DNA from: Winogradskyella arenosi
GTDB lineage: Bacteria; Bacteroidota; Bacteroidia; Flavobacteriales; Flavobacteriaceae
Length of the DNA: 64,000 nt
Assembly (NCBI RefSeq): GCF_003337305.1
Contig: NZ_QPJO01000001.1
Span: 955,203-1,019,202 of the forward strand
Reading direction: 5' to 3'
Below, in pieces: positions 35,908 through 44,741 of this stretch (position 1 is its first letter; each line of letters starts with the position of its first letter). The position numbers and the translations under genes were made by a program. The notes below the pieces were generated by a model. It was not told where the DNA came from and ran no database searches. It saw nothing but the letters and a program-made list of their open reading frames with translations.

Positions 35908-37467
35908 TTAAAAATTAGTGGTTGCGGCTTCTGCACAACGCTCACCATCCATCGCAGCAGAAATAATACCGCCAGCATAACCGCCACCTTCACCACAAGG
36001 GTATAAGTTGGTGATTTCAGGATGTTCTAAACTATCCGTCCTCGGAATATTAACAGGAGAAGAGGTTCTCGATTCTACACCTATAATATTAGCCTGTTCC
36101 GTATAATAGCCTTTCATTTTTTCACCAAAAGCTTTAAATCCTTTTCGTAAGGAGCCCCCAATTATTTTAGGTAATAGGGAATGTAATGGGGCCGATTTTA
36201 ATCCGGGTTGGTAAGAGGTTTCATTTAAAGAATTAGACAATCGACCTTCAACGAAATCCGTAAGTCTTTGTCCGGGTGCAGACTGACGTCGTCCACCAGA
36301 TGTAAAGGCTAAGCGCTCTAAGTCTTTTTGGTATTCTAAGGCTTTTAACGGCCCAAAGTGTTCGTATTTATGGAGGTCTCTTTCGGCCTTAATTTCAGTA
36401 ACAATACCAGAATTGGCAAATTTATTGTTTCGTTTTGAAGGAGACATCCCATTCACAACCACTTCGCCATTCGCTGTAGCGGCTGGAACGATAAATCCAC
36501 CAGGACACATACAGAAGGAATACACCCCTCTGTCATTAACTTGTTGTACCAAACTGTATGAAGCTGCAGGTAAGAGTTCATCGCGTTGCTCACCTTTACA
36601 GTGGTATTGAATACCGTCTATAATCTCTTGAGGATGTTCTACACGAACGCCCATAGCAAAAGATTTTGCTTCGAGTTTAATGTTTTTATCATTCAGTAAA
36701 TAAAAAATATCTCTTGCCGAATGCCCTGTCGCCAAAATTACTTTTTCGGTATCTAATTCGGTACCATCAAGAAGTTGAAGGGCTACAATTTTCTGATCTT
36801 TAATGCTGAAATTGGTCACGCGGGTTTCAAAATGAACTTCACCACCGTAACGGATGATGGTTTCTCTTATATTCTGAACCACTTTGGGTAATTTATTCGT
36901 TCCAATATGTGGGTGAGCATCCACTAAAATTTGATCCGTAGCTCCATGATAAACTAAGTTTTCAAAAATTCGTCTAACATCACCTCGTTTTAAACTTCTA
37001 GTGTAGAGTTTACCATCACTATAGGTTCCTGCTCCGCCTTCGCCAAAACAATAATTAGAATCTTCGTTTACAAAATGATCCTGATTAATCGCTTTTAAAT
37101 CTCTACGACGTTCTTGTACATTTTTTCCACGCTCTAAAACAATAGGTTTATAACCGAGTTCTATGCAACGTAAGGCAGCATACATTCCGGCAGGACCAAA
37201 TCCAATAATATGTACCGGATTGGCTTTAGAAACGTCTTGATAATTAAATTGGTATTCAGAATTTTCAGGAAGCGGTTCATTGATATAAACTTCAACCTTG
37301 TAATTAAACATAATTTGTTGTTTACGTGCATCAATAGATTTTCTTAAAATCTTGATTCCCGTTATTTCAGAAGGTTTCATACCCAGATCGAAAGCCGCTT
37401 TTTGGAGTAAGCCATCGGCTTGTCGTTCTTGGTTTAAATTGATGCGTAGTTGTAAAGCTTTTATCAT
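35908..37467 (-). CDS. NAD(P)/FAD-dependent dehydrogenase, uncharacterised family (COG2509 type)
   Basis: This 519-residue cytoplasmic flavoprotein starts with a small alpha/beta domain (about 1-85) before the FAD-binding Rossmann motif HIIGFGPAGMYAALRCIELG at about 90. The conserved NYCFGEGGAGTYSDGKLYTR and the C-terminal FAD-contact motif YPCGEGGGYAGGIISAAMDG are both present. The family is widespread and annotated as FAD-dependent dehydrogenase, with no established substrate. Its gene lies 27 bases upstream of the start of the TPR kinase gene on the same strand, but a functional link is not evident. Confidence 0.88.
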   Translation of the reverse strand: MIKALQLRINLNQERQADGLLQKAAFDLGMKPSEITGIKILRKSIDARKQQIMFNYKVEVYINEPLPENSEYQFNYQDVSKANPVHIIGFGPAGMYAALRCIELGYKPIVLERGKNVQERRRDLKAINQDHFVNEDSNYCFGEGGAGTYSDGKLYTRSLKRGDVRRIFENLVYHGATDQILVDAHPHIGTNKLPKVVQNIRETIIRYGGEVHFETRVTNFSIKDQKIVALQLLDGTELDTEKVILATGHSARDIFYLLNDKNIKLEAKSFAMGVRVEHPQEIIDGIQYHCKGEQRDELLPAASYSLVQQVNDRGVYSFCMCPGGFIVPAATANGEVVVNGMSPSKRNNKFANSGIVTEIKAERDLHKYEHFGPLKALEYQKDLERLAFTSGGRRQSAPGQRLTDFVEGRLSNSLNETSYQPGLKSAPLHSLLPKIIGGSLRKGFKAFGEKMKGYYTEQANIIGVESRTSSPVNIPRTDSLEHPEITNLYPCGEGGGYAGGIISAAMDGERCAEAATTNF

Positions 37468-37548
37468 GTTGCAAAATTAAATAAAAGAAACGTTATCAAA
37501 ACCCTTTAATGAGCAATAAGTTGAGCTGTGGATTATTAAGTTTTTTCC

Positions 37549-37585
37549 ATAAAAAAACCACGTTGTTATAACGCGGTTTTTTTTA
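37549..37585 (-). terminator. Terminator after the S9 peptidase gene
   Basis: AAAACCACGTT and AACGCGGTTTT pair (one A-C mismatch) around GTTAT, flanked by A-runs and T-runs on both sides. It lies between the S9 peptidase gene and the FAD dehydrogenase gene, so on the minus strand it ends the former. Confidence 0.65.
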
Positions 37586-37603
37586 AGAATGATTACGAAG
37601 TAT

Positions 37604-40132
37604 TTAAGATTTTGATTTAGGTTGATCTCTATTCATTTCTGTGATGTCTATCTCAGAAGGTTCATAATTTAAAAAGTGTTTACTAAAATGATCTGCTCGC
37701 AACCAAAATGAATACTCCGTCATGCTACCAAAACTATGACGTTGTCCAGGCATAAGCATAAAATCGAAACGTTTATGAGCTTTTATTAAAGCATTAGCCA
37801 TACGTATCGTTCCACCAGGGTGTACATTGTTATCTACATCTCCAGTAATAAGCATTAAGTGTCCTTTTAAATGCGAAGCTAAAGATTGGTTATTATCTAT
37901 AAGGTACTTGTACTTTACGTTACCATCATCATCCATTTCTTCTTGAACACCATGATGTGTTTCACTCCACCAACTATTGTAGATATTGTTGTCATGGTTT
38001 CCGGCTGAAGAAACGGCGGCTTTGAAGAAATCAGGATACACTAACATTGCTGCTGTAGACATAAATCCACCTCCAGAGTGCCCATAGATTCCTACTTTAT
38101 TAATATCAATAAAGTCATGTTGGTCTGCTAATTGTTCGGCAACATGTCTTTTATCGGCCAATCCGTAATCTCTTAAATTACCATATCCGAAGTTGTGGTA
38201 CCATTTAGAACGGTCTGGATGTCCACCACGGTTTCCGGTTGTAACCACGATAAATCCAACTTGTGCCATACGATCTAACCGATCCATACGCACAGAGAAT
38301 GATTTATTTACAGCTTCAGTTTGAGGTCCTGGGTAAACGTATTCTAAAAGCGGATATGATTTGGTTTCATCAAAATCGAAAGGTTTATACATCACCCCAT
38401 AAATATCCGTAATTCCGTCGTCTGCCTTTACTTTAAAGGTTTCAGGGAATCGGTAGCCGGCCGCCATAAGTTGTGATAAATCGGCCTCTTCTAATTCCAT
38501 AATAAGTTTTCCGGTATTAGATCTTAATTCCGATTTAGGAACCGTATTCACTCTAGAATAATTACTGACGAAATAGGCATTAGAGTCGGCCATATTTGTA
38601 CTGGTATTGTAATCTCCAGGATTCAGAGCTTTTAAGCCTGTTCCGTTTAAGTTTATCTTATATAAGTGTTCGTAGTACGGATCTTGATCTTTAGGAATAC
38701 CATGAGCCGTGAAATATAAGGTTCTACTTTTTTCATCAACACCAATAGCACGTTCTACGTGAAATGATCCTGAAGTAATTTGATTTTTAAGACGCCCTTC
38801 GGTATCATATAAATAATAATGTGCCCAACCCGAACGCTCAGCCCAATGTAACATTTCGGTCTCGTTGTTTAGTAAAACTAAAGGACGCGATTCTATATAG
38901 GTATTAAAACGCTCTTCAATAAGCACTTTTGTAGCTCCAGTATTAATGTCTGCTACACAAATGTCAAACTTCTTACGATCTCTACTAATAGTATTGTAAT
39001 AGATTTTACCTTTTTTAGATAAGAGAAGTGCAGGTGCAAAGTCGTCATCATAGCTCGATTTTAAGCGGGGTTCACGGTAAACCTGAATGCTTTGTTGCTT
39101 CACGGTATCTAATTGTACTTGGATACTGCTTTTAGATGGAATATCAAAAACATGAAGTTCTGTTTTGTAATACTCATCTTCTCCTGGCATATGGTATTTA
39201 TAAGTTTCTAAAGTAGGGCGTTTGCTAGAGGTGGTATTTATAACCCAAAGATCTTTTATGTGTCTAGAATCGGTTCTTTGGAAAACAAACTTTTTGGAGT
39301 CGTGAGACCAAATTCCACGTACGGCTTTACGCTTGTCCTTGTTTTTTACTTTGTCTTCATTGGTTTCTCCACGACCGCTACCTCCAAAACTGTAGTTTTC
39401 TTCACCATCTTGTGTCCATTGGTTTTCTACAATAGTAGAATCCTTTTCATTTTTAACGGCTTTTAAAAAGTTAGCCTTATCCATCCAATACAAATTGTAG
39501 TGCTTTGAGAATAAAACAATGGAACTGTCTGGCGCAATGTTGGCCCATTTTTTCCAATGTTCTTTTTCTTTCTTTTTATGATCTAAAACTGTTAAGCCAT
39601 TACCGCCTAATTGGTACTCAAAGTGGTAAACTTTATTTTCTTTTTTAGGCTTTTCCTTTTTTCGCTTTTTAGTTGAAGTTGTATCGGTTTCCTTATCGGC
39701 ATCCTCATTTGAAGGTTCGGCATCTACTTGTTCTGTAGAGGTAACATAGAAACGGATAGCGGTTTCGTTATTTACAAATTCGAAATCAAATTTTGGTAAA
39801 TGCTGAGCATCATAGGGGTCTTTAGTGATTTCCGTAAGCCATTGTGCCATTTTTTCGTTGTCGAAAAGTGTTTTTTTACTACGCTTATCTGCATCTACGA
39901 TATAATACTGAGAGCCTTCTGAAGTTTTATATTGGTACCAAAAGCGGTTTCCATTTTTAAGCCAATGAGGACGTACTGAAGTTGAGTGTACGAGTTTGGC
40001 TAAGTTGGTTGGCGAGAATTTTGCTGCTGCTCTGTAATTAGGTGTTGGGGTGGGGTTTTTAATGTCACTATTTTGAGCGTTTATAACACAAAGAAATAAA
40101 CTAAAAAACAGGAGACTTAGTGATTTTTGCAT
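37604..40132 (-). CDS. Exported S9-family serine peptidase (dipeptidyl-peptidase IV-like)
   Basis: This 842-residue protein has a signal peptide ending near LCVINAQ. The N-terminal part is a beta-propeller of DPP IV type (about 60-570) with a Lys/Glu-rich, low-complexity insert near 140-165 (KETDTTSTKKRKKEKPKKEN). The C-terminal alpha/beta-hydrolase domain carries Ser686 in GIYGHSGGGFMST, the catalytic Asp in TGDVDNNVHP and the His in PGQRHSFG. It should cleave dipeptides, usually after Pro or Ala, from peptides in the periplasm. The C-terminus is polar and has no T9SS domain. It stands alone with its own terminator. Confidence 0.9.
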   Translation of the reverse strand: MQKSLSLLFFSLFLCVINAQNSDIKNPTPTPNYRAAAKFSPTNLAKLVHSTSVRPHWLKNGNRFWYQYKTSEGSQYYIVDADKRSKKTLFDNEKMAQWLTEITKDPYDAQHLPKFDFEFVNNETAIRFYVTSTEQVDAEPSNEDADKETDTTSTKKRKKEKPKKENKVYHFEYQLGGNGLTVLDHKKKEKEHWKKWANIAPDSSIVLFSKHYNLYWMDKANFLKAVKNEKDSTIVENQWTQDGEENYSFGGSGRGETNEDKVKNKDKRKAVRGIWSHDSKKFVFQRTDSRHIKDLWVINTTSSKRPTLETYKYHMPGEDEYYKTELHVFDIPSKSSIQVQLDTVKQQSIQVYREPRLKSSYDDDFAPALLLSKKGKIYYNTISRDRKKFDICVADINTGATKVLIEERFNTYIESRPLVLLNNETEMLHWAERSGWAHYYLYDTEGRLKNQITSGSFHVERAIGVDEKSRTLYFTAHGIPKDQDPYYEHLYKINLNGTGLKALNPGDYNTSTNMADSNAYFVSNYSRVNTVPKSELRSNTGKLIMELEEADLSQLMAAGYRFPETFKVKADDGITDIYGVMYKPFDFDETKSYPLLEYVYPGPQTEAVNKSFSVRMDRLDRMAQVGFIVVTTGNRGGHPDRSKWYHNFGYGNLRDYGLADKRHVAEQLADQHDFIDINKVGIYGHSGGGFMSTAAMLVYPDFFKAAVSSAGNHDNNIYNSWWSETHHGVQEEMDDDGNVKYKYLIDNNQSLASHLKGHLMLITGDVDNNVHPGGTIRMANALIKAHKRFDFMLMPGQRHSFGSMTEYSFWLRADHFSKHFLNYEPSEIDITEMNRDQPKSKS

Positions 40133-40296
40133 GCTTTGTAAAATTGTTTAAGAGGTCTAGATTTTAATTCTGACTAAATTACTTTGAATATTATAAAATT
40201 AGGAGATATTTAACATTAGCCTAACGAATTCTTTGGCTTAGTGCTGTGCTTATAAGACGATATTAGTATCTTTAAATTTCTAAAAAGACAATAACA

Positions 40297-41301
40297 TTGC
40301 GTTGGTTTAAAAAAGATCCCCTTCAGATTATAGGTTTTCGAAGTTACGGAACCGATACCCATTTTTATGCTAGAGGTCGTGCTCTAGAAGATGAATCTAT
40401 TGATTTAGAAGATCAGCATATTTGGCACCTTATTGTGAATACCTGGAAGCGTTTTGAAACGGATGAAATTAAAGGTGTAGGCTTAGATCTAAAATTACCT
40501 GATAACACTATTATTAAAGTTACAACCGACGATAGTGGTTATTTTCTTGCGCAAGAAAACATCAACGGCTTAAAGGCTTTAGCCAATGATGAAGGGTGGT
40601 TATCCTTTGAATTATCTTATAACGATGCGACTATTAAGCGTACCATTCAGAACCGTAATCGATTTCCTTCTGAAATTTTAATTCCGTCGCCTAAGGCCGA
40701 TTTTGGTGTGGCCAGTGATATTGACGATACCATATTACATACAGGTGTGGTGTCTATTTTAAAATGGCGTGTAATTTATAATTCTATTTTTAGGCATGCC
40801 AAACATAGAATCCCTTTAGAAGGTTCTGCGGAATTTTACCATAAACTACATCGTGGAGCGTCGGGTAAGAATGCTAATCCTATTTTTTACGTAAGTCATA
40901 GCCCTTGGAATTTATACCGTTATTTAGAACTTTTTTTACGACAGAATAATTTTCCGAAGGGCCCTATATTATTGCGAAGTTTGGGGAATTTACTTCGTAA
41001 AAAACCTCAGGATGAAAAGCCGCAAAAACAAAAAGAAATTTTAAACCTCCTTAAAACTTATCCTAATTTACCCTTTATTTTAATTGGCGATAGTGGAGAA
41101 CACGACCCCGATATTTACATGGAAATTGCAGAAGAATTTCCAGACCGCATTTTAGCCATCTATCTGAGAAGTGTAAAACATAAAAAGAAGATGATTCGGG
41201 TAAAAGGACTGATAGAAAACTATAAAACCACTCAGGTTTTAATGGTTGAAGATAGCAAGGAAGCTATCGCCCACGCTAAAGCACATGGGTTTATCGCTTA
41301 A
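40297..41301 (+). CDS. App1-like phosphatidate phosphatase (DUF2183 family)
   Basis: This 334-residue protein has an N-terminal sandwich domain (about 1-125) and a C-terminal HAD-like App1 catalytic domain. The catalytic DxDxT motif is D141-I-D143-D-T145 in GVASDIDDTILHTG; later come FYVSHSPWNLY and the Mg-binding ILIGDSGEHDPDIY. The yeast relative dephosphorylates phosphatidate, and the bacterial members are little studied. No signal peptide is present. The start codon is TTG (40297); the upstream frame has no ATG, and the first residues (RWFKKDPLQIIGFRSYG) look natural for the family. It converges with the deoxynucleoside kinase gene. Confidence 0.8.
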   Translation: MRWFKKDPLQIIGFRSYGTDTHFYARGRALEDESIDLEDQHIWHLIVNTWKRFETDEIKGVGLDLKLPDNTIIKVTTDDSGYFLAQENINGLKALANDEGWLSFELSYNDATIKRTIQNRNRFPSEILIPSPKADFGVASDIDDTILHTGVVSILKWRVIYNSIFRHAKHRIPLEGSAEFYHKLHRGASGKNANPIFYVSHSPWNLYRYLELFLRQNNFPKGPILLRSLGNLLRKKPQDEKPQKQKEILNLLKTYPNLPFILIGDSGEHDPDIYMEIAEEFPDRILAIYLRSVKHKKKMIRVKGLIENYKTTQVLMVEDSKEAIAHAKAHGFIA

Positions 41302-41380
41302 ACTATGTTGTAGGTTAGCCCAATATATGGGATGAGCTGTGGTAGGATTAATAAGTAATGATTTTAAAATCTGGGGCGCT

Positions 41381-41995
41381 TTAGAATAAACCATTGATTT
41401 CAGCATCAATTCTATTGATAATGCCACCTAAATCTTCCGGATTAGCCACAAAGTCTAAATTATCTACATCAATAATTAAAAGATTGCCTTTGTTGTATTT
41501 AGAAATCCAAGCTTCATAACGCTCATTAAGTCGACTTAAATAATCGATACTAATAGAGTTTTCATAGTCACGACCACGTTTTTGAATCTGATTAACCAAA
41601 TTAGGGATAGAACTACGTAAATAGATGAGTAAATCAGGACCCTTTACATAAGATTCCATAAGTTCAAAAAGAGAGGAATAATTTTCAAAATCACGGTTGG
41701 TCATTAAGCCCATAGCATGCAAGTTAGGGGCAAAAATATGCGCATCTTCATAGATGGTTCTATCTTGAATAATGTCTTTCCCGCTTTCGTGAATGATGTT
41801 AACTTGTCTAAATCTGCTATTTAAAAAGTAAACCTGAAGATTAAAACTCCAACGTTCCATCTGATTGTAAAAATCATCTAAATACGGATTGTCAACGACA
41901 TCTTCCAACTGTGCTTCCCATTTAAAATGTTTAGCGAGTAATTTTGTGAGCGTTGTTTTTCCAGCTCCTATATTTCCTGCAATAGCAACATGCAT
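41381..41995 (-). CDS. Deoxynucleoside kinase
   Basis: This 204-residue cytoplasmic enzyme phosphorylates deoxynucleosides for salvage. The P-loop GNIGAGKTT is at residues 7-15, followed by the substrate Glu region LEDVVDNPYLDDFY, the ERS-like motif QDRTIYEDAHIF and the LID segment QKRGRDYE. The length and motifs match the dNK/dGK-dAK family rather than thymidylate kinase. Whether it prefers deoxyadenosine, deoxyguanosine or others cannot be judged. The gene follows the unknown periplasmic protein with only 3 bases between them, so translation may be coupled. Confidence 0.9.
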   Translation of the reverse strand: MHVAIAGNIGAGKTTLTKLLAKHFKWEAQLEDVVDNPYLDDFYNQMERWSFNLQVYFLNSRFRQVNIIHESGKDIIQDRTIYEDAHIFAPNLHAMGLMTNRDFENYSSLFELMESYVKGPDLLIYLRSSIPNLVNQIQKRGRDYENSISIDYLSRLNERYEAWISKYNKGNLLIIDVDNLDFVANPEDLGGIINRIDAEINGLF

Positions 41996-41998
41996 AAC

Positions 41999-42793
41999 TT
42001 AATTGATTTTTAGTTGGTAATGACGTAGTACATTTTCGTGGTAAAGATACAAGGTTTCATTGGTTACCAAAAACTGTTTTATTAACAAATTAGGTTGTTC
42101 CAAAGGGTATATACTGTTGTCGTTTTTTTTAAGGATATATAATTTGTCTTTAGATTTTAAAACCAAATGGGCCTCGCTAAAAGCTAAGCGTTCATATTCA
42201 AGATTCGGGAGTTTATGGATAAGACTTCCGAAGTAATTATAGACATAAAGAAAACGCTCTGTAAGGAGGTAACAGTAGTTGTAATCGCTCTTAAGGTCTA
42301 AGACATTAGAGGGGATAGGCACGGTTTTAAGCTTTGTTTTTTGAGCTTTATAATCATAGAGTTCTAAATAATTATAATCTTGATTAAACAACCAAAGGGT
42401 GTTATGGTAGCCCATAGAAATGAACGATACATTACGGTAAGGTTGTGTAAGATTAAAGTCGATTTTAGAAATTTCGGCCAAGCGATTATCCAAAATAATA
42501 ACCGTATTAAAATCCTTATAAAAAAGATTCATTTTTAAAGGATTAAAGGTATTGGCGGAAGTGATTTCACCAAGCTGAAAATTGGAATAGGTAATGGTTG
42601 TATCCTTTGTTTTTTTATGAAATGAATTGTTATCCGTACTGTAATAAAGTGTTTTAAAATTATCGACCCCAAAAATGGTTTTTGCGTGAAGTTGGGTTGA
42701 ATCTATAAGCCTTGTTGAAAATGTGTTTTGACCTTTAGATTGTGAAAAGCCGAATACGCTAAAAAAGATAAAAATATAAAACAGCTTCTTCAT
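41999..42793 (-). CDS. Exported protein of unknown function, propeller-like
   Basis: This 264-residue protein has a signal peptide (MKKLFYIFIFFSVFGFSQS). The mature part consists of short strands with recurring aromatic motifs (TVIILDNRLAEISKID, LWLFNQDYNYLELYDY, RFLYVYNYFGSLIHKL, KLYILKKND), suggesting a small beta-propeller of about five or six blades. No catalytic motif is visible. It is tightly linked to the deoxynucleoside kinase gene (3 bases apart). I do not recognise a named family. Confidence 0.7.
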   Translation of the reverse strand: MKKLFYIFIFFSVFGFSQSKGQNTFSTRLIDSTQLHAKTIFGVDNFKTLYYSTDNNSFHKKTKDTTITYSNFQLGEITSANTFNPLKMNLFYKDFNTVIILDNRLAEISKIDFNLTQPYRNVSFISMGYHNTLWLFNQDYNYLELYDYKAQKTKLKTVPIPSNVLDLKSDYNYCYLLTERFLYVYNYFGSLIHKLPNLEYERLAFSEAHLVLKSKDKLYILKKNDNSIYPLEQPNLLIKQFLVTNETLYLYHENVLRHYQLKIN

Positions 42794-42888
42794 GGCTTTT
42801 GGTCTTGTAAGGATGAAAAATACAAAATTTGAATGATTCTTTTAGACATCAGTCTTGGCTTTCTTGGGATGAAGCTGTGATGTACTCA

Positions 42889-42925
42889 TAAAAAAACACC
42901 TTAACCAATGAAGGATAAGGTGTTT
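42889..42925 (-). terminator. Terminator after the minus-strand T9SS protein gene
   Basis: On the minus strand AAACACCTTA and TAAGGTGTTT pair across a 12-base loop, followed by a T-run. It lies 33 bases past the stop of the T9SS cargo gene. Confidence 0.85.
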
Positions 42926-42957
42926 GAAATTAAAAATGAAGGGATTTTTTTAAAAAC

Positions 42958-44550
42958 TTACGGTTTAATAACCTTGAAGTTTTTAGTGGCTTTACCAGAG
43001 TTTACAGTAACAATGTAAATTCCAGAGGCCAAATTAGAAAAGTCAACACTTGTTGACGTAGCGTTTATGGTTTTAGTTAGTACAGCTTTACCTAGCAAGT
43101 TGTTTACGGTAACCGTTTCAATAGGTTCATGGTAGTTTAAGTTTAAAACCTCATTAACCGGGTTTGGGTGAAAACTAAATTGTGATTCATCAAAATCTTG
43201 AACACCTAAAGTTGAGGCATCGTAAGCCGAAATTCTGAACTTACCGAATTGCAAAGCCCAACCCCAGACTCTAATATAAACCGTTTCACCTGGTGTTTTA
43301 TCTGTAAATAAAACACCAGCTAAAGGATCCCCTCCAATAACAAATTGGTCATTACAGTAAGCTGTTGTTGTGTTTGGTGGTGGTAAATTATAATAATAAG
43401 GTTCTAAGGTTTCAGCACCACAAGATCCTGTATACATTTCCATAACCGTATCATTAATGTTGGTTTCTGTAGGCTCAAGGCGTGTTTCTACAGTAAAGTT
43501 TCCAGACTCTGGTACAACAACTGTAAACCAAACATCTCTACCGCGTGTTGTAAAGTCTAAAGTTCCACAACTTGGGTAGTTAGACTCGTAAGCATCTACA
43601 GTTGCAGAGGTGTTGGTAGCAACAATATAATTGTCTTCAAAACTCTGTCCTACAGTAAGTGCAATTGGTGTAGCACAGCTGTCATTTGTTGGAGCAGGTG
43701 GTGATTTGTAAGCACATAAATCGAAATAAATAGCTTGTGAAGATTGTGATGATGTTACACTGATATAATACGTTTCTTCAGCATTTAAATTGGCCAATAC
43801 AATATCTTGACACTGTACGGTTGGTGAAGGGTAATCTTCAGATAATGCATTTAAGTATCCTGGTGTTCCGCTGTAAACTCCAATATAAGTTGGTGCAGAT
43901 CCATTAACTAAGGTTGTTTTAAAAGTGTATTCTGCAGTTTGTGATGGCGTAAATTTATACCAAACATCTGGATTAGATGTACTACAGATGGTTTCGCTAC
44001 TATAGGTTGCACTTGTCGTATATCCTAGAGATGGGTTTTCACAAAGTCCAAAAGTAGACTCTTCTAATCGGTCTGCGTTTAAAGCTTCATCATTAAGTGG
44101 AGCTTCAGGGAAAGGATAAACACAAAGTCTATACTGAGTATTTTCAAAAGCACCTCTTAAGTGAATATAATAGGTTTCACCACTGTTTAAAGTCATATTT
44201 GAGTAACGTGTAGAACAGCCTGTTGTGGTCGTTAAATTACCTGGTGTTCCTGTGAAAATGGCAATTCTTACATCGTAAGTACTTCCGTTTAAGGCTTCGG
44301 TTTCAATAGCGTAAGTTTGGGTTTCGGTTGGTGTAAAAGCGTACCATGCATCAATCCATTCGTCATATTCAGGACTTAAACATGTAAATTCTTCAGATTT
44401 AGTAAAACCAGCAAAGTTTCCAGTTTTTTCATTTTCACAATTAAAATTTACAGAAGCATTCATTGGAGTGGCATCAATAGCTTCATCAGTTTGCGCGCTT
44501 ACAAAATAGCTTAGCGAAAGCGCAACGATTAAAAGTAACTTTTTAGTCAT
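42958..44550 (-). CDS. Secreted T9SS cargo protein with repeated PPC-like domains
   Basis: This 530-residue protein starts at Met 44550, which opens on the signal peptide MTKKLLLIVALSLSYFVSAQ; the open frame runs 9 codons further to 44577 without signal-like sequence. It holds three related domains of about 120-140 residues, each with a WYAFTP, WYKFTP or WFTVVVP strand, an ETYYIHL or ETYYISV strand and paired cysteines, resembling bacterial pre-peptidase C-terminal (PPC) domains. The last 75 residues are a T9SS type A sorting domain (FHPNPVNEVLNLNY, LASGIYIVTVNSGKATKNF), so it is exported and attached at the cell surface or released. There is no catalytic domain; adhesion or binding is a plausible role. 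Confidence 0.82.
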   Translation of the reverse strand: MTKKLLLIVALSLSYFVSAQTDEAIDATPMNASVNFNCENEKTGNFAGFTKSEEFTCLSPEYDEWIDAWYAFTPTETQTYAIETEALNGSTYDVRIAIFTGTPGNLTTTTGCSTRYSNMTLNSGETYYIHLRGAFENTQYRLCVYPFPEAPLNDEALNADRLEESTFGLCENPSLGYTTSATYSSETICSTSNPDVWYKFTPSQTAEYTFKTTLVNGSAPTYIGVYSGTPGYLNALSEDYPSPTVQCQDIVLANLNAEETYYISVTSSQSSQAIYFDLCAYKSPPAPTNDSCATPIALTVGQSFEDNYIVATNTSATVDAYESNYPSCGTLDFTTRGRDVWFTVVVPESGNFTVETRLEPTETNINDTVMEMYTGSCGAETLEPYYYNLPPPNTTTAYCNDQFVIGGDPLAGVLFTDKTPGETVYIRVWGWALQFGKFRISAYDASTLGVQDFDESQFSFHPNPVNEVLNLNYHEPIETVTVNNLLGKAVLTKTINATSTSVDFSNLASGIYIVTVNSGKATKNFKVIKP

Positions 44551-44618
44551 AGTTAGATGTGATTTTTGTTCAAACAAAATTCAAAAAATAGAATTGCAAA
44601 TTGTTATATTAAGATTCC

Positions 44619-44636
44619 ATTAACTTATCGTTAACC
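44619..44636 (-). promoter_or_regulatory. TTAAC repeat pair, candidate response-regulator site between divergent T9SS genes
   Basis: ATTAAC (44619-44624) and GTTAAC (44630-44635) start 11 bases apart in the string TTAACTTATCGTTAACC. This nearly equals TTAACTTATTATTAACC upstream of the first kinase gene (51015-51031). It is about 70 bases upstream of the minus-strand T9SS gene. A separate palindrome GTTAATGAATTAAC at 44692-44705 lies nearer the plus-strand gene. Confidence 0.45.
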
Positions 44637-44741
44637 TATAAGGCCTTTGTAAAGTGTGTTATAGTAAATATGTTTACGCTAAATTAAGCTAGTTAATGAA
44701 TTAACAAGGCTTATTAAGGTCTAAAAATTAAATTTAAAATC

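Noticed and set aside
39600..39720. Lys/Glu-rich stretch in the S9 peptidase as a frameshift or assembly artefact
   Set aside because: The frame stays open through it and the propeller resumes on both sides, so it is a low-complexity insert rather than a break.
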